From a virus, in the IMG/VR virus record IMGVR_UViG_3300037225_000234, positions 1 through 50,734 of that record: a stretch of DNA of 50,734 nucleotides, one strand, 5' to 3'. The notes under the pieces were generated by a model that saw nothing but the letters and a program-made list of their open reading frames with translations, was not told the origin of the DNA and made no database searches. Position numbers and translations under genes: made by a program. Shown one piece after another: positions 41,292-49,305 of this stretch (positions are counted from its first letter, which is position 1; the number at the start of each line of letters is the position of its first letter).

Positions 41292-42139
41292 ACGGTAAAC
41301 CTAAATGTGTGGATTGCAAAAAAACACTAACACATTACAGCAGAAAAACTAAAAGATGTTGGAATTGTTCCGTAATATGGCGGAAAAGAAAAAATCATCA
41401 CGGTTGGCTTGGTGGAAAAATAACTGTAATATGTAAAAATTGTAAAGAACCATTCGATACTTACCCTTCAAAAATTAAAATAGGTAGAGGAAAATATTGT
41501 GGTAGAAAATGCCACGGAATAGCAATGAGTAAAAACAATGTTGGTAAAAGCAATCCTCGATATAAAAAAGGAAAACCTCATTGTATAGATTGCGGAACAC
41601 CATTAACAACCTACGGACATAAAAGATGCCAAAAATGTTGGGGAAAATGGCACAGAGGTAAAAATCATTCATGTTGGCAAGGAGGATGGAAAAATAAACT
41701 GCCAAAATGTATTGACTGCGGAAAACAAGTTAAGGGTTTTAATGCTAAAAGATGTCCCGAATGTGGTGCAAAAGAAAACGGCAAATTACATTCAAAACAA
41801 AATCATCCTAATTGGCAAGGCGGAAAATCATTTGAACCTTATTCGCCAGAATTCACTCAAGTATTAAGACGAATAATCCGAAATAGGGACGGCCATAAAT
41901 GTCAACTTTGTGGTGTGCCAGAAATTGAATGCGTAAAAGCATTGCACGTTCATCATATAGATTACAATAAAAAACATAGCCATCCGAGTAAACTAATATC
42001 ATTGTGTGGCAGTTGTAATATTAAAGTAAATGTAAATAGAAAAAAATGGGAAAAATATTTTAAAAATTTAATTAAAGAAAAGTATGGAGATTTGTATGGA
42101 TTGAACAAAATTCAAAAGGGAGGGATGATTTATGATTAA
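41288..42139 (+). CDS. HNH homing endonuclease 5 with zinc ribbons
   Basis: The 283-residue protein has five or more Cys-pair units (CVDCKKTL...CWNC, CKNCKEPF, CIDCGTPL...CQKC, CIDCGKQVKGFNAKRCPEC) and KIKIGRGKYCGRKCHGIAMSK. Its C-terminal HNH (KCQLCGVPE, LHVHHIDYNKKHSHPSKL, SLCGSCNIKVNVNRKKW) aligns with HNH endonuclease 3 at 7617. It overlaps the mini zinc-ribbon gene (ATGA) and the next gene by 8 bases. Confidence 0.87.
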   Translation: MNGKPKCVDCKKTLTHYSRKTKRCWNCSVIWRKRKNHHGWLGGKITVICKNCKEPFDTYPSKIKIGRGKYCGRKCHGIAMSKNNVGKSNPRYKKGKPHCIDCGTPLTTYGHKRCQKCWGKWHRGKNHSCWQGGWKNKLPKCIDCGKQVKGFNAKRCPECGAKENGKLHSKQNHPNWQGGKSFEPYSPEFTQVLRRIIRNRDGHKCQLCGVPEIECVKALHVHHIDYNKKHSHPSKLISLCGSCNIKVNVNRKKWEKYFKNLIKEKYGDLYGLNKIQKGGMIYD

Positions 42140-43280
42140 GGGTTTGAGTGATAAGAGAAGATTGCCTCGCATAGGTAAAGTGCATTTAGGTATCAAAGTC
42201 AAAAATGATAAAGGAAATGAATATCCGACTGCGACGGATTATTTTGTCGTTACGGAGGATGACAATACTCCAGCGTCAGCAGTAACGGCGTTCAAAAAGG
42301 TTTACGGGGATAATCCGAAAGTAATAAATATTATTCTACCGTCGGATGACCAAAATCAAGTCTTTTCTCAATTTTACAAATGTTACGGAAAGTCACGAGG
42401 ATTAAAATGCAAGGGGGATGGTATTACCGCTATGGCAATTAACGAAAATGGTGAAATGATAGAAAAGAAATGCCCTTGTATAAATCTTACTGGTGATGCT
42501 GAAAAAGGAATCAAGAAAAGTTGTCGGCAGGTTGCAAGTCTTCAATTCCTTATCCCCGACGTGGCAAACATCGGCGTTTGGCAGTGCGATACTGGCAGTG
42601 TTAATTCTATAATAGCAATAAATTCCTCGATTGAACTTTTTAAAGGAGTTTGTGGAAAAATCGTAGGTTTACCACTTAAACTATCTTTAAATGCTCAAGA
42701 GGTCGTAGTCGCTGGCAATAAGAAAACGATACACGTCTTGGCCTTGAACCTGAATGAGAGTCTTGTTAATGTTATGAAACGTCAACAAGCAGTCCAGTCT
42801 GGTGGAACACCGTCAGTATTACTGCCGTCAGCCGACGATAAACCTACCGACCTATATCCTGATAAAGATGAGGAAACTGGCGACCATCTCGAAGCAACGG
42901 ATGCGGATATACCTGCCGAGGCAATTGAGGAAGAGCCTGCACCGGCCAAACCTGCGTCAGCACCGTCAGCAAAGCCTGTTACGCCGGCAAAGGCGACACC
43001 TGCACAGCCGGCCAAGGTTACTCCTGCGTCACCGGCACAGCCAGGACAAACGCCAAAGCAGGATGATGATATACCTTTGGATTCACTGCTGAAAGAGCCA
43101 GAAAAACCAAAAGAACACATCTGCAAGAAATGCGGAAATTTAATGGTTTTCACTGAAGGATTTGTTTCAAAAATAAATCCTGCAACAAAGACGACAGAAT
43201 GTCCAGAAGGAAAGCCATGGGGAAAAATTTCCGGCTGGAAATGTGTGCCATGCAACATTTTAGTTCCAAATAAAAAGTAA
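42132..43280 (+). CDS. Recombination-directionality-factor-like (phiC31 gp3-type) protein
   Basis: The 382-residue protein starts at ATG 42132, after AAAAGGGAGGGATGATTT. LPRIGKVHLGIKVKND, YFVVTED, FKKVYGDNPKVINIILPSDDQNQVFSQFYKCYGKSRGLKCKGDG and KKCPCINLTG match the pattern of gp3-like proteins, which control excision in some phages and include a zinc-binding Cys cluster. A Pro/Ala-rich linker (residues about 270-315, PAKPASAPSAKPVTPAK) leads to a C-terminal zinc ribbon (CKKCGNL...CVPC). The presence alongside a tyrosine recombinase suggests excision control, but gp3 acts on a serine integrase. The family is also often annotated as a metal-binding protein. Confidence 0.55.
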   Translation: MIKGLSDKRRLPRIGKVHLGIKVKNDKGNEYPTATDYFVVTEDDNTPASAVTAFKKVYGDNPKVINIILPSDDQNQVFSQFYKCYGKSRGLKCKGDGITAMAINENGEMIEKKCPCINLTGDAEKGIKKSCRQVASLQFLIPDVANIGVWQCDTGSVNSIIAINSSIELFKGVCGKIVGLPLKLSLNAQEVVVAGNKKTIHVLALNLNESLVNVMKRQQAVQSGGTPSVLLPSADDKPTDLYPDKDEETGDHLEATDADIPAEAIEEEPAPAKPASAPSAKPVTPAKATPAQPAKVTPASPAQPGQTPKQDDDIPLDSLLKEPEKPKEHICKKCGNLMVFTEGFVSKINPATKTTECPEGKPWGKISGWKCVPCNILVPNKK

Positions 43281-43298
43281 AAAAGACGACCGGACAGG

Positions 43299-43676
43299 AT
43301 GATAATGATAAAAACAGAATTTGATTTTAACCAGAAATCCCTTGCTGAACAGTCAGCACTGTTTCCGCATATTGCCTGTCCGGTTATGTGGGAAAGCAAG
43401 GGATTTCCTATTTGGCGGTCTGGTCGGGTCTTGGGTCTTTGGGGTGTCCTTAATGCCGAAAGACATTCTCAAGAGAAAAGGCTCGAACCCGACCGACCGT
43501 TTATAAGAATTTGGGGTTTAAAGTCGGGGTCTGGAAGGGCAAATGGAATATCGATACCGCCTGACCCCTTGCGAAATGGTGGTTCGGTCGGGTCAGGGCG
43601 TAGAATAGGAATAAAAGCCAGAATAGGATTGGCTGACGTTACCGCCCGACCACCGTTTTTAGGAATCCTAATATGA
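43299..43676 (+). CDS. Doubtful ORF / possible regulatory region
   Basis: A 125-residue ORF starts at ATG 43299 (or 43305) and ends in an ATGA overlap with the initiator gene, which supports translation. But from about 43400 composition (Arg/Gly/Pro-rich, e.g. GRANGISIPPDPLRNGGSVG) is unlike the neighbours, and a second frame is open. It may be a real linker gene, or an untranslated stretch between two gene blocks. Its GC is higher than surroundings. Confidence 0.3.
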   Translation: MIMIKTEFDFNQKSLAEQSALFPHIACPVMWESKGFPIWRSGRVLGLWGVLNAERHSQEKRLEPDRPFIRIWGLKSGSGRANGISIPPDPLRNGGSVGSGRRIGIKARIGLADVTARPPFLGILI

Positions 43677-44620
43677 AATATTTTCCCCACGATATAGATT
43701 CGTCTGGCGACCCAAAACTTCAACATTTACACTATGAAATGGGGTGCGAGGGCACAGGTATTTATTGGCGTCTGGTTGAGCAACTTTACAGGGAAAACGG
43801 GTATCTGCCAATCAATAGAATTCCCGTTTTGGCTCGAACTTTGAGAATTTCACCGAGCAAATTGACGAAAGTGTTGAACGGTTTCGATTTATTCCAGAAA
43901 GACGACGAAAGGTTCTGGTCAAAAGCGTTGAACAAGAGATTAGCCCACATAATCGATAAGTGTAATAAAGCCAAGGAAAATGCTAAAAGTGGGTGGGCTA
44001 AAAGATATGCGGACGCAGAGCAGACGCATAGCGGACGCAAAGCGGACGCAAAGCACCCGCTATGCAAAGGCAATGCTAATATAATAAACGATACTATAAT
44101 AAACAATAAAGAAGCAACTACAGCAGAAATTTTTTCTTTGGACGACCTACAAACTGAAAAAGCCGAAAACCCGAAACCAGAGTCACCTACCTTGTCGGGT
44201 AAGAAAAAGAAATCCAAGTTTACCCTGACACAGGAACAGATTGACCTTGGTTGGAAAACGTGGGGGAGGGAACTTGCGACTTTAAGAAGCATACCCGATT
44301 ACCCTTTCGATGAGAATGTTGATATTGACCATCTTAACGAATTGTCAAAAAAGTTTCCCCAAATTAACTTTTATGAGTTAATTTTTGAATTGAAGGCATG
44401 GTTAAGAGATAAACCGCTTGAAGAAAAAAGTCATCCAAGAGGTCGGCTTTTGAATTGGTGTAAGCGTAGAGTTAAGGGGTGGCCGGTTAAAGAGCCGATA
44501 GTTTCGCCTGATGGGAAAACTCACCGTGAAGGCGAAATGAGGAAAACAATGGAAAACGGGAAATTAAAGGTCGAGATTTGGGAAGGTTCTCAATGGCAAT
44601 CCGTAACCATAGCAGATTGA
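43673..44620 (+). CDS. Replication initiator, DUF4373-type (DnaD-like)
   Basis: The 315-residue protein begins YFPHDIDSSGDPKLQHLHYEMGCEGTGIYWRLVEQLY, the classic DUF4373 (Lin1244/Lin1753-like) N-terminal winged-helix start, followed by NRIPVLARTLRISPSKLTKVL. Residues about 110-140 form a short basic linker coded by tandem 11-bp repeats. The C-terminal half (WKTWGRELATLRSIPDYPFDENVDIDHL, FELKAWLRDKPL, LNWCKRRVKGW) is the helical region that recruits helicase. It lies before the primase-helicase gene. By analogy with lambda O, it should bind the iterons inside its own gene. Confidence 0.75.
   Translation: MKYFPHDIDSSGDPKLQHLHYEMGCEGTGIYWRLVEQLYRENGYLPINRIPVLARTLRISPSKLTKVLNGFDLFQKDDERFWSKALNKRLAHIIDKCNKAKENAKSGWAKRYADAEQTHSGRKADAKHPLCKGNANIINDTIINNKEATTAEIFSLDDLQTEKAENPKPESPTLSGKKKKSKFTLTQEQIDLGWKTWGRELATLRSIPDYPFDENVDIDHLNELSKKFPQINFYELIFELKAWLRDKPLEEKSHPRGRLLNWCKRRVKGWPVKEPIVSPDGKTHREGEMRKTMENGKLKVEIWEGSQWQSVTIAD
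44009..44111 (+). other. Candidate replication origin: 11-bp iterons plus AT-rich tract
   Basis: Five tandem 11-bp units run from 44009 to 44063: GCGGACGCAGA, GCAGACGCATA, GCGGACGCAAA, GCGGACGCAAA and GCACCCGCTAT (last two degenerate by eye). The period is one helical turn and is not a multiple of three, so protein repeats are not the cause. An AT-rich tract (44072-44111) follows directly. Iterons plus AT-rich DNA inside an initiator gene is the lambda-type origin layout. Confidence 0.6.
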
Positions 44621-44690
44621 CACGTTCTGTGAGTTTAAACGCACCAGACGCCAAGCCAGAGGGGTTTAATAGGACTTGTAGGGGTAAGTT
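44621..44690 (+). other. Intergenic leader before primase gene
   Basis: This 70-base gap carries CACCAGACGCCAAGCCAG (44642-44659), a close match to CACCAGAGGCAAGCCAG at 34218-34234. The ribosome site AGGGGTAAGTT leads into the GTG at 44691. The repeated motif has no obvious gene. Confidence 0.4.
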
Positions 44691-46754
44691 GTGATATTCA
44701 AAACAATAAAAGACAAAATTGACTTAAAAACATATCTTTCAAAATATCTAAAATTTAATAAAGATTTCGCTTTGTGTCCGTTCCACGAGGAAAAAACGCC
44801 TTCTTTCTTTTGTAAGGATGGCGATACTTCATTTCATTGTTTTTCTTGTGGCATTTCAGGCGATATATTTGATTTTATAGAAAAGCATCTTGGATATAGC
44901 AAAATGGATGCCATTAAATTATTAGCAGAAGAACTTGGTGTGAGACTAAATGAGGGAGACCAAAAATACGCCAAAGATGTTCAGGAATTACAGGAAAAAA
45001 ATATACGTATTGTTTCTCAATTCAAAGCAAATATTTCTCAAGCAGAACAATATCTTGTAAGTCGAGCCATATCATCAGAAATGTCGAACAGATTCGACAT
45101 TGGATATGACCCAAGTAGGAACGCCATTTATTTTCCTATTCGTAATCGTCATAATAAAATTGTAGGAGGTTCATTTAGATATATCGTTCCCGCAGATGGA
45201 CAGCCAAAATATCGCAACACGGCTTCTGATGTTTATGGCTATTTCAAAAAATCTGAAATTCTATATAATTTGGCATCTGCACGCAATGAGATTAAAAAAA
45301 AGAACACTCTTTATATTGTTGAAGGTTACGTAGATGTTATTAGTTTGGTGCAAATCGGATTGGATAATTCGGTCGGTATGCTTGGCAGTTATATCACAAA
45401 AGAGCAGGCAACAATATTAAAAGAATTTATAAATCAGGATTGTCAGATAGTTTTAATTCCCGACAATGATGAGGCTGGACGCAAAAGCATTGAAAAGAAC
45501 TATTTACTTTTAAGGGCATTTTTTTCGGAGAACTCAATCAAGGTAGCACAAATGCCGGACGACAACAAAGATTTTAATGAGTATTTCGTTAAAGTAAAAG
45601 CAAAATATCCCGACGTAGAATTAAATTATTTATATGAGGATTTTGAGTTTGTTAGAAATCCTATATTTGCGGAAATCGAACTGGTTCGACAAATTGTGTC
45701 AGAGGAAAATTTGGATGTCCAACAGCAGTATATCAGGATTAAAAAATTTATTGAAACAATTAGGAAAAATCCAATTATTTATGAAAGTTGTCTTGATGAA
45801 TTAAGTAAATTATGGAATAAAAAACGAGAAATCATTGAAAGTTATTTTGGTAATGTGAAAGACATTACTACAACGACCTTTGTTTCGGATATTATGGAAA
45901 TGGTTGATAAATACACATATTTTGTAAAAAATGTTGATAATCAGAGAATAAAATTGGGGTATAAAGACCTTAATAGGATGATAAGAGGAATTAACCCTGG
46001 TGAGGTTTTATTTATTACTGGTAGAGCAAGCGTTGGGAAAACGGCCTTCATTCTTAATTTGTTGAGTAAAATCACAAAAAATCAAAATGTTAATGCTCTT
46101 TTCTTTTCGCTTGAGCAACAGAGTGAGCAAATTGCAGAGAGAATGCTCGCTATGGCCAATAATCGTTTTGCTTGGGAAATTGAGAAAATGTTCAAAGAGG
46201 ATGACGCCGAAATAACAGATGTTATTCGTAAATACATTGATGAATTCAAAGGTATTTGTGTTGTTGACAAAGATAGTTTGACTATTGAAAATATTGAGCA
46301 GATAATTTTGCATAATAATATTTTGAAAACACCAGCCCAAATTGTTGCTATTGATTATCTTGGATATATAAAAACTCCTCATTCAGATAATCCGTATGTA
46401 GCCACCAGTAATCTTGCCAAGGAACTCAAGGCTCTTGCAAAACGTCTTAATATAGTTCTTATAGTGCTCAATCAGTTGAGCCGTGAAGGTGGTTCTGGTG
46501 GCGTGCCGGTAACAATGAGAATGTCAAGGGACAGTGGGGTAATTGAGGAGAGTGCGGACGTGCTCCTCGGTATGTGGAGACCCGACCTTGCGGAGGGGCT
46601 TACACAACAGGAAAAAGATAATTTAGTAAAAGAGGGAAATTTTCACATTGAGGTTCTTAAGAATCGGTCTGGCCGGACGGGTAAAGTAACCCTGCATTTA
46701 AATCACGAGACATTAAGATTGTCCGATATAGTCTGGACGCAGGCAGGAGTATAA
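44691..46754 (+). CDS. Primase-helicase fusion (DnaG TOPRIM + DnaB)
   Basis: The 687-residue protein starts with GTG 44691. It has a CHC2 zinc finger (C29, H32, C50, C53), a TOPRIM domain (YIVEGYVDV near residue 207, IPDNDEAGR near 255) and a DnaB-type helicase (Walker A GRASVGKT near 443, VAIDYLGYI near 552, ALAKRLNIVLIVLNQLSREGG). It primes and unwinds DNA in one chain like T7 gp4. It is the main replication enzyme of the phage, next to the initiator. The Walker A sequence GRASVGKT keeps the needed G-K-T. Confidence 0.9.
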   Translation: MIFKTIKDKIDLKTYLSKYLKFNKDFALCPFHEEKTPSFFCKDGDTSFHCFSCGISGDIFDFIEKHLGYSKMDAIKLLAEELGVRLNEGDQKYAKDVQELQEKNIRIVSQFKANISQAEQYLVSRAISSEMSNRFDIGYDPSRNAIYFPIRNRHNKIVGGSFRYIVPADGQPKYRNTASDVYGYFKKSEILYNLASARNEIKKKNTLYIVEGYVDVISLVQIGLDNSVGMLGSYITKEQATILKEFINQDCQIVLIPDNDEAGRKSIEKNYLLLRAFFSENSIKVAQMPDDNKDFNEYFVKVKAKYPDVELNYLYEDFEFVRNPIFAEIELVRQIVSEENLDVQQQYIRIKKFIETIRKNPIIYESCLDELSKLWNKKREIIESYFGNVKDITTTTFVSDIMEMVDKYTYFVKNVDNQRIKLGYKDLNRMIRGINPGEVLFITGRASVGKTAFILNLLSKITKNQNVNALFFSLEQQSEQIAERMLAMANNRFAWEIEKMFKEDDAEITDVIRKYIDEFKGICVVDKDSLTIENIEQIILHNNILKTPAQIVAIDYLGYIKTPHSDNPYVATSNLAKELKALAKRLNIVLIVLNQLSREGGSGGVPVTMRMSRDSGVIEESADVLLGMWRPDLAEGLTQQEKDNLVKEGNFHIEVLKNRSGRTGKVTLHLNHETLRLSDIVWTQAGV

Positions 46755-46755
46755 A

Positions 46756-47355
46756 ATGCCGAGATTAAACAATTTTAGGAAAAGTATTCCAAGCAAGAAT
46801 GACGAGATATTTACTCCGCCTATTCTCGTTAAGCCTATTATCAAATATTTAAAATCAGGTTCGACTATATGGTGTCCATTTGATACAGCCGATAGCGAGT
46901 TTGTTCACCAGTTAGGCGATGCAGGTTTTTCTGTTATCTATACTCATTTATGGACTGGTCAGGATTTTTTTCATTATGAGCCTGATAAAGAATTTGGGGA
47001 ATATGATTACATTATTAGTAATCCCCCATTCAGCCGTAAATTAGAAGTGCTTGAAAGATTATATCAATTGGATAAACCGTTTGCTATGGTATTAGGATTA
47101 CCTATTTTGAATTATCAGGAAGTTGGTGCATTTTTTATCAGCAAACATAGCGACCTGCAATTATTGATATTTGATAAAAAAGTTTCATTTAACGGAAACA
47201 CCTCCAGTTTCAATAATAGTTATTTTTGCCGGAAATTATTACCAAAAGATATTATATTTGAGCATTTAGAACATAATAATACAAAAGAAAAGTTTGAACC
47301 GTCCAGAATGTTTTTAAATGCTAAAAAGAAAAAAGCACAGCCGGAGTTAATATGA
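46756..47355 (+). CDS. Methyltransferase-like protein (NPPF motif)
   Basis: The 199-residue protein contains DEIFTPPILVKPIIKYLKSG, a degenerate cofactor region (WCPFDTADSEFV), and YDYIISNPPFSRK, the NPPF motif of N6-adenine methyltransferases. The middle (PFAMVLGLPILNYQEVGAFF) fits this fold. It may modify phage DNA against restriction. It lacks a clear FxGxG motif, so it could be a minimal or inactive enzyme. ATG 46756 follows CAGGAGTATAAA. Confidence 0.6.
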   Translation: MPRLNNFRKSIPSKNDEIFTPPILVKPIIKYLKSGSTIWCPFDTADSEFVHQLGDAGFSVIYTHLWTGQDFFHYEPDKEFGEYDYIISNPPFSRKLEVLERLYQLDKPFAMVLGLPILNYQEVGAFFISKHSDLQLLIFDKKVSFNGNTSSFNNSYFCRKLLPKDIIFEHLEHNNTKEKFEPSRMFLNAKKKKAQPELI

Positions 47356-47444
47356 TAGGATTTTTATTTGATGGCAGAATAATGTATTGGTTTGATAAGT
47401 CATTTCCGTTTTTACATATCAGAAAGGGGAAAAGGATAAAATAA
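47352..47444 (+). CDS. Small basic protein
   Basis: The 30-residue ORF (MIGFLFDGRIMYWFDKSFPFLHIRKGKRIK) starts at ATG 47352, overlapping the previous stop (ATGA), and ends as TAATG with the next gene. It is basic with aromatic residues. Coupled overlaps on both sides support it; function is unknown. Confidence 0.4.
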   Translation: MIGFLFDGRIMYWFDKSFPFLHIRKGKRIK

Positions 47445-48301
47445 TGTTCTTGAAGATAGGCAAAATTTCTTTTCGGCTTAATTGGAAACAGGAAATGAAA
47501 ATGGAATTAAGCCGTTTCTTGGAATTATCCATGAGGATTAAGAACGCCATAAGGGTTTTTGATATGGTTATCCGGCATATAAGCAGGGTGACAGCATTGT
47601 TAGCGATATTATTGCTGTTAATAATTATTTGTTCAACAGAAATTATTCGTCATCAAGTTCAACTTTACCAAGACGCTGTAAACCAAAACAATATTTTGCA
47701 GGCAAAATATAAATGTTCTCTTGAAGATGCACGGGCTATTACAGAAAAGATGAAAGAGCAGGATATGGCATTATTATCCGAACAAGACAAATTCAAAAAA
47801 CTCAAGACACAGGAATATCGTGACCGGCAGTTGCTTGCCATTGGACAATATTATATTGACGAGGCTTACCGTAGCAGTCCTAATAAAAAGTATTTACAAT
47901 ATGAGTGGTGGAATAAGTGCATAGATATAGCACAAGAGTATGAATATCTTTGGGTTGGTAAAACGGATATAAACAAGACGTGGTTTATGGTTGGTATATT
48001 CGTAGTGGGAAGTGGCTGGAATCCTAATCAAGTTTATAATGCGAAAAACGTAGATAACAGCATCGATTATGGGTTGGGGGATATGAACAGTAAAAATGTA
48101 GGGCTTCTTAAATTTCTGCCAGTAAAATTAAAAAATAGAGATTATAAGACCGACCCCGAAACATCAGTAGCGTGGAGAGAAATATGGTTTGCTAATCAAA
48201 TAAAAATTGGAGGTATATGGGAAAGATTTTCTTATTACGATAAAAAGAGTGACGATAAGGGTTGGGACGTTTATTATAGATTAAAACAAATTCGACCTTG
48301 A
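47444..48301 (+). CDS. Membrane-anchored lytic-transglycosylase-like protein
   Basis: The 285-residue protein starts at ATG 47444. A basic amphipathic N-terminus is followed by a membrane segment (VTALLAILLLLIIICS, residues about 49-65), a coiled coil (HQVQLYQDAVNQNNILQAKYKC), and a C-terminal domain with WFMVGIFVVGSGWNPNQVYN...NSIDYGLGDMN. This resembles the ESGxNPxAV...S.GLGQ pattern of SLT transglycosylases, but the catalytic Glu is Gly (VGSGWNP). So it may be a binding-only or atypical peptidoglycan protein. It lies in the early region, away from the lysis genes. Confidence 0.55.
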   Translation: MFLKIGKISFRLNWKQEMKMELSRFLELSMRIKNAIRVFDMVIRHISRVTALLAILLLLIIICSTEIIRHQVQLYQDAVNQNNILQAKYKCSLEDARAITEKMKEQDMALLSEQDKFKKLKTQEYRDRQLLAIGQYYIDEAYRSSPNKKYLQYEWWNKCIDIAQEYEYLWVGKTDINKTWFMVGIFVVGSGWNPNQVYNAKNVDNSIDYGLGDMNSKNVGLLKFLPVKLKNRDYKTDPETSVAWREIWFANQIKIGGIWERFSYYDKKSDDKGWDVYYRLKQIRP

Positions 48302-48330
48302 CAATAGTATATTATTATAGTATACTATTG
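48298..48330 (+). promoter_or_regulatory. Sigma-70 promoter P6 with 10-bp inverted-repeat operator
   Basis: TTGACA (48298-48303), 17-base spacer and TATACT (48321-48326). CAATAGTATA (48302-48311) and TATACTATTG (48321-48330) form a perfect 10-bp inverted repeat covering the -35 edge and -10 box. A dimeric repressor bound here would block the promoter. It precedes the second mini zinc-ribbon and HNH pair. Confidence 0.87.
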
Positions 48331-48344
48331 GTGGGAGGGATAGA

Positions 48345-48455
48345 ATGAAAAAGGAAAAATGTTTAAGGTGTGGACATAAATGGATAAAGAGACAAGATAA
48401 ACCGATTGTGTGTCCCAAATGTAAAACGCCTTATTGGAATAAGGAAAGAAGATAA
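48345..48455 (+). CDS. 36-residue zinc-ribbon protein, copy 2
   Basis: The product MKKEKCLRCGHKWIKRQD...CPKCKTPYWNKERR starts at ATG 48345 after GGTGGGAGGGATAGA, 18 bases downstream of P6. It differs from copy 1 (41181) at only a few residues. The stop overlaps the next HNH ATG (TAATG). Unlike copy 1, it has a Shine-Dalgarno, so the two copies would be translated differently. Confidence 0.68.
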   Translation: MKKEKCLRCGHKWIKRQDKPIVCPKCKTPYWNKERR

Positions 48456-48994
48456 TGCCTAAAGGTATTTATGTAAGAACAGTCGAAATATTAAAAAAAC
48501 AATCAAGATTAGGAAAACATTTTACTCAAAAAGGTCTTGAGAATTTAAGGGAAAGTCATAAAGGACAAATAGCGTGGAATAAAGGGGTAAAAGGAATGAA
48601 AAGTCCATTTTTGGGTAAACATCATTCCGAAGAAAGCAAAAGAAAAAATAGAGAAAAACATATAGGCAATAAATATAAATTAGGAAAAGGACACAAAACT
48701 CCAGCAAGGATACTTATAAGAGAAAGCAATAAATATAAAATATGGAGACAATTAATTTATTTACGTGATGATTTTACTTGTCAAGATTGTGGGCAAAGAG
48801 GCGGAAAATTAGAAGCACATCATCATAAAAAATCATTTAGTCTATTGATAAAAGAAGCCTGTGATTTTCTGCCATTATTGTCTATTTATGATGCTGTGAT
48901 GACTTATAGTCCTTTTTGGGATATAGATAATGGAAAAACATTATGCAGGGGATGTCACGATAAAACGAAACCAGGAAGACCTAAAAATGTGTAA
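48455..48994 (+). CDS. HNH homing endonuclease 6
   Basis: The 179-residue protein starts [11 protein letters not shown], like HNH endonuclease 2, carries one NUMOD3-like stretch ([18 protein letters not shown]), then [47 protein letters not shown]...[32 protein letters not shown]. It is a compact version of the same family as HNH 2 and 4. The gene follows the mini zinc-ribbon gene and overlaps the downstream HNH remnant. Confidence 0.86.
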   Translation: MPKGIYVRTVEILKKQSRLGKHFTQKGLENLRESHKGQIAWNKGVKGMKSPFLGKHHSEESKRKNREKHIGNKYKLGKGHKTPARILIRESNKYKIWRQLIYLRDDFTCQDCGQRGGKLEAHHHKKSFSLLIKEACDFLPLLSIYDAVMTYSPFWDIDNGKTLCRGCHDKTKPGRPKNV

Positions 48995-49208
48995 AAAAAC
49001 AAGGGGGAAAACATTTTTACGAGCAGACCATATTAAACCTTTTTCAGAATATCCGGCATTAAGATTTGCAATAGATAATGGCAGAACGCTTTGTGATAAC
49101 TGTCACAAGAAAACAGATACTTATGGAATAAACATAGAAAAAATAAAATTATGGCGTCTCAAGACTATAAAACCTTTAAAGAATGATAACGAAAGTAAAC
49201 AAAAGTAA
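48987..49208 (+). pseudogene. HNH endonuclease remnant (C-terminal part)
   Basis: From ATG 48987 the sequence [43 protein letters not shown] is the last part of an HNH domain: DHIKPF and CDNCHKKT are intact, but the first Cys pair keeps only one Cys and all DNA-contact repeats are gone. It overlaps the stop of HNH endonuclease 6. This fits the 5' part of an older HNH gene being replaced by the arrival of HNH 6. It could still be translated. Confidence 0.6.
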
Positions 49209-49229
49209 ACAAGAATAAGGGAGGATAGA

Positions 49230-49304
49230 ATGAGTAAGTGGAATAGGCGTCGCAGGAACAGATTACGCAGACGGCAGATGAAACGCAGACAAAGGGGGGA
49301 ATGA
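49230..49304 (+). CDS. Arginine-rich 24-residue peptide
   Basis: ATG 49230 follows AAGGGAGGATAG and encodes MSKWNRRRRNRLRRRQMKRR plus four residues. A strong ribosome site and tight packing support translation. The charge suggests nucleic-acid binding. Confidence 0.45.
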   Translation: MSKWNRRRRNRLRRRQMKRRQRGE

Positions 49305-49305
49305 T

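Noticed and set aside
43469-43726. Minus-strand ORF opposite 43299-43676
   Set aside because: No SD, opposite to all genes, and overlaps the initiator start. The stretch is unusual but this strand shows no better coding signal.
34373-48330. CRISPR-like repeat array from recurring promoter sequences
   Set aside because: The similar sequences are dispersed, each with -35/-10 elements and genes between them; no regular spacers exist.
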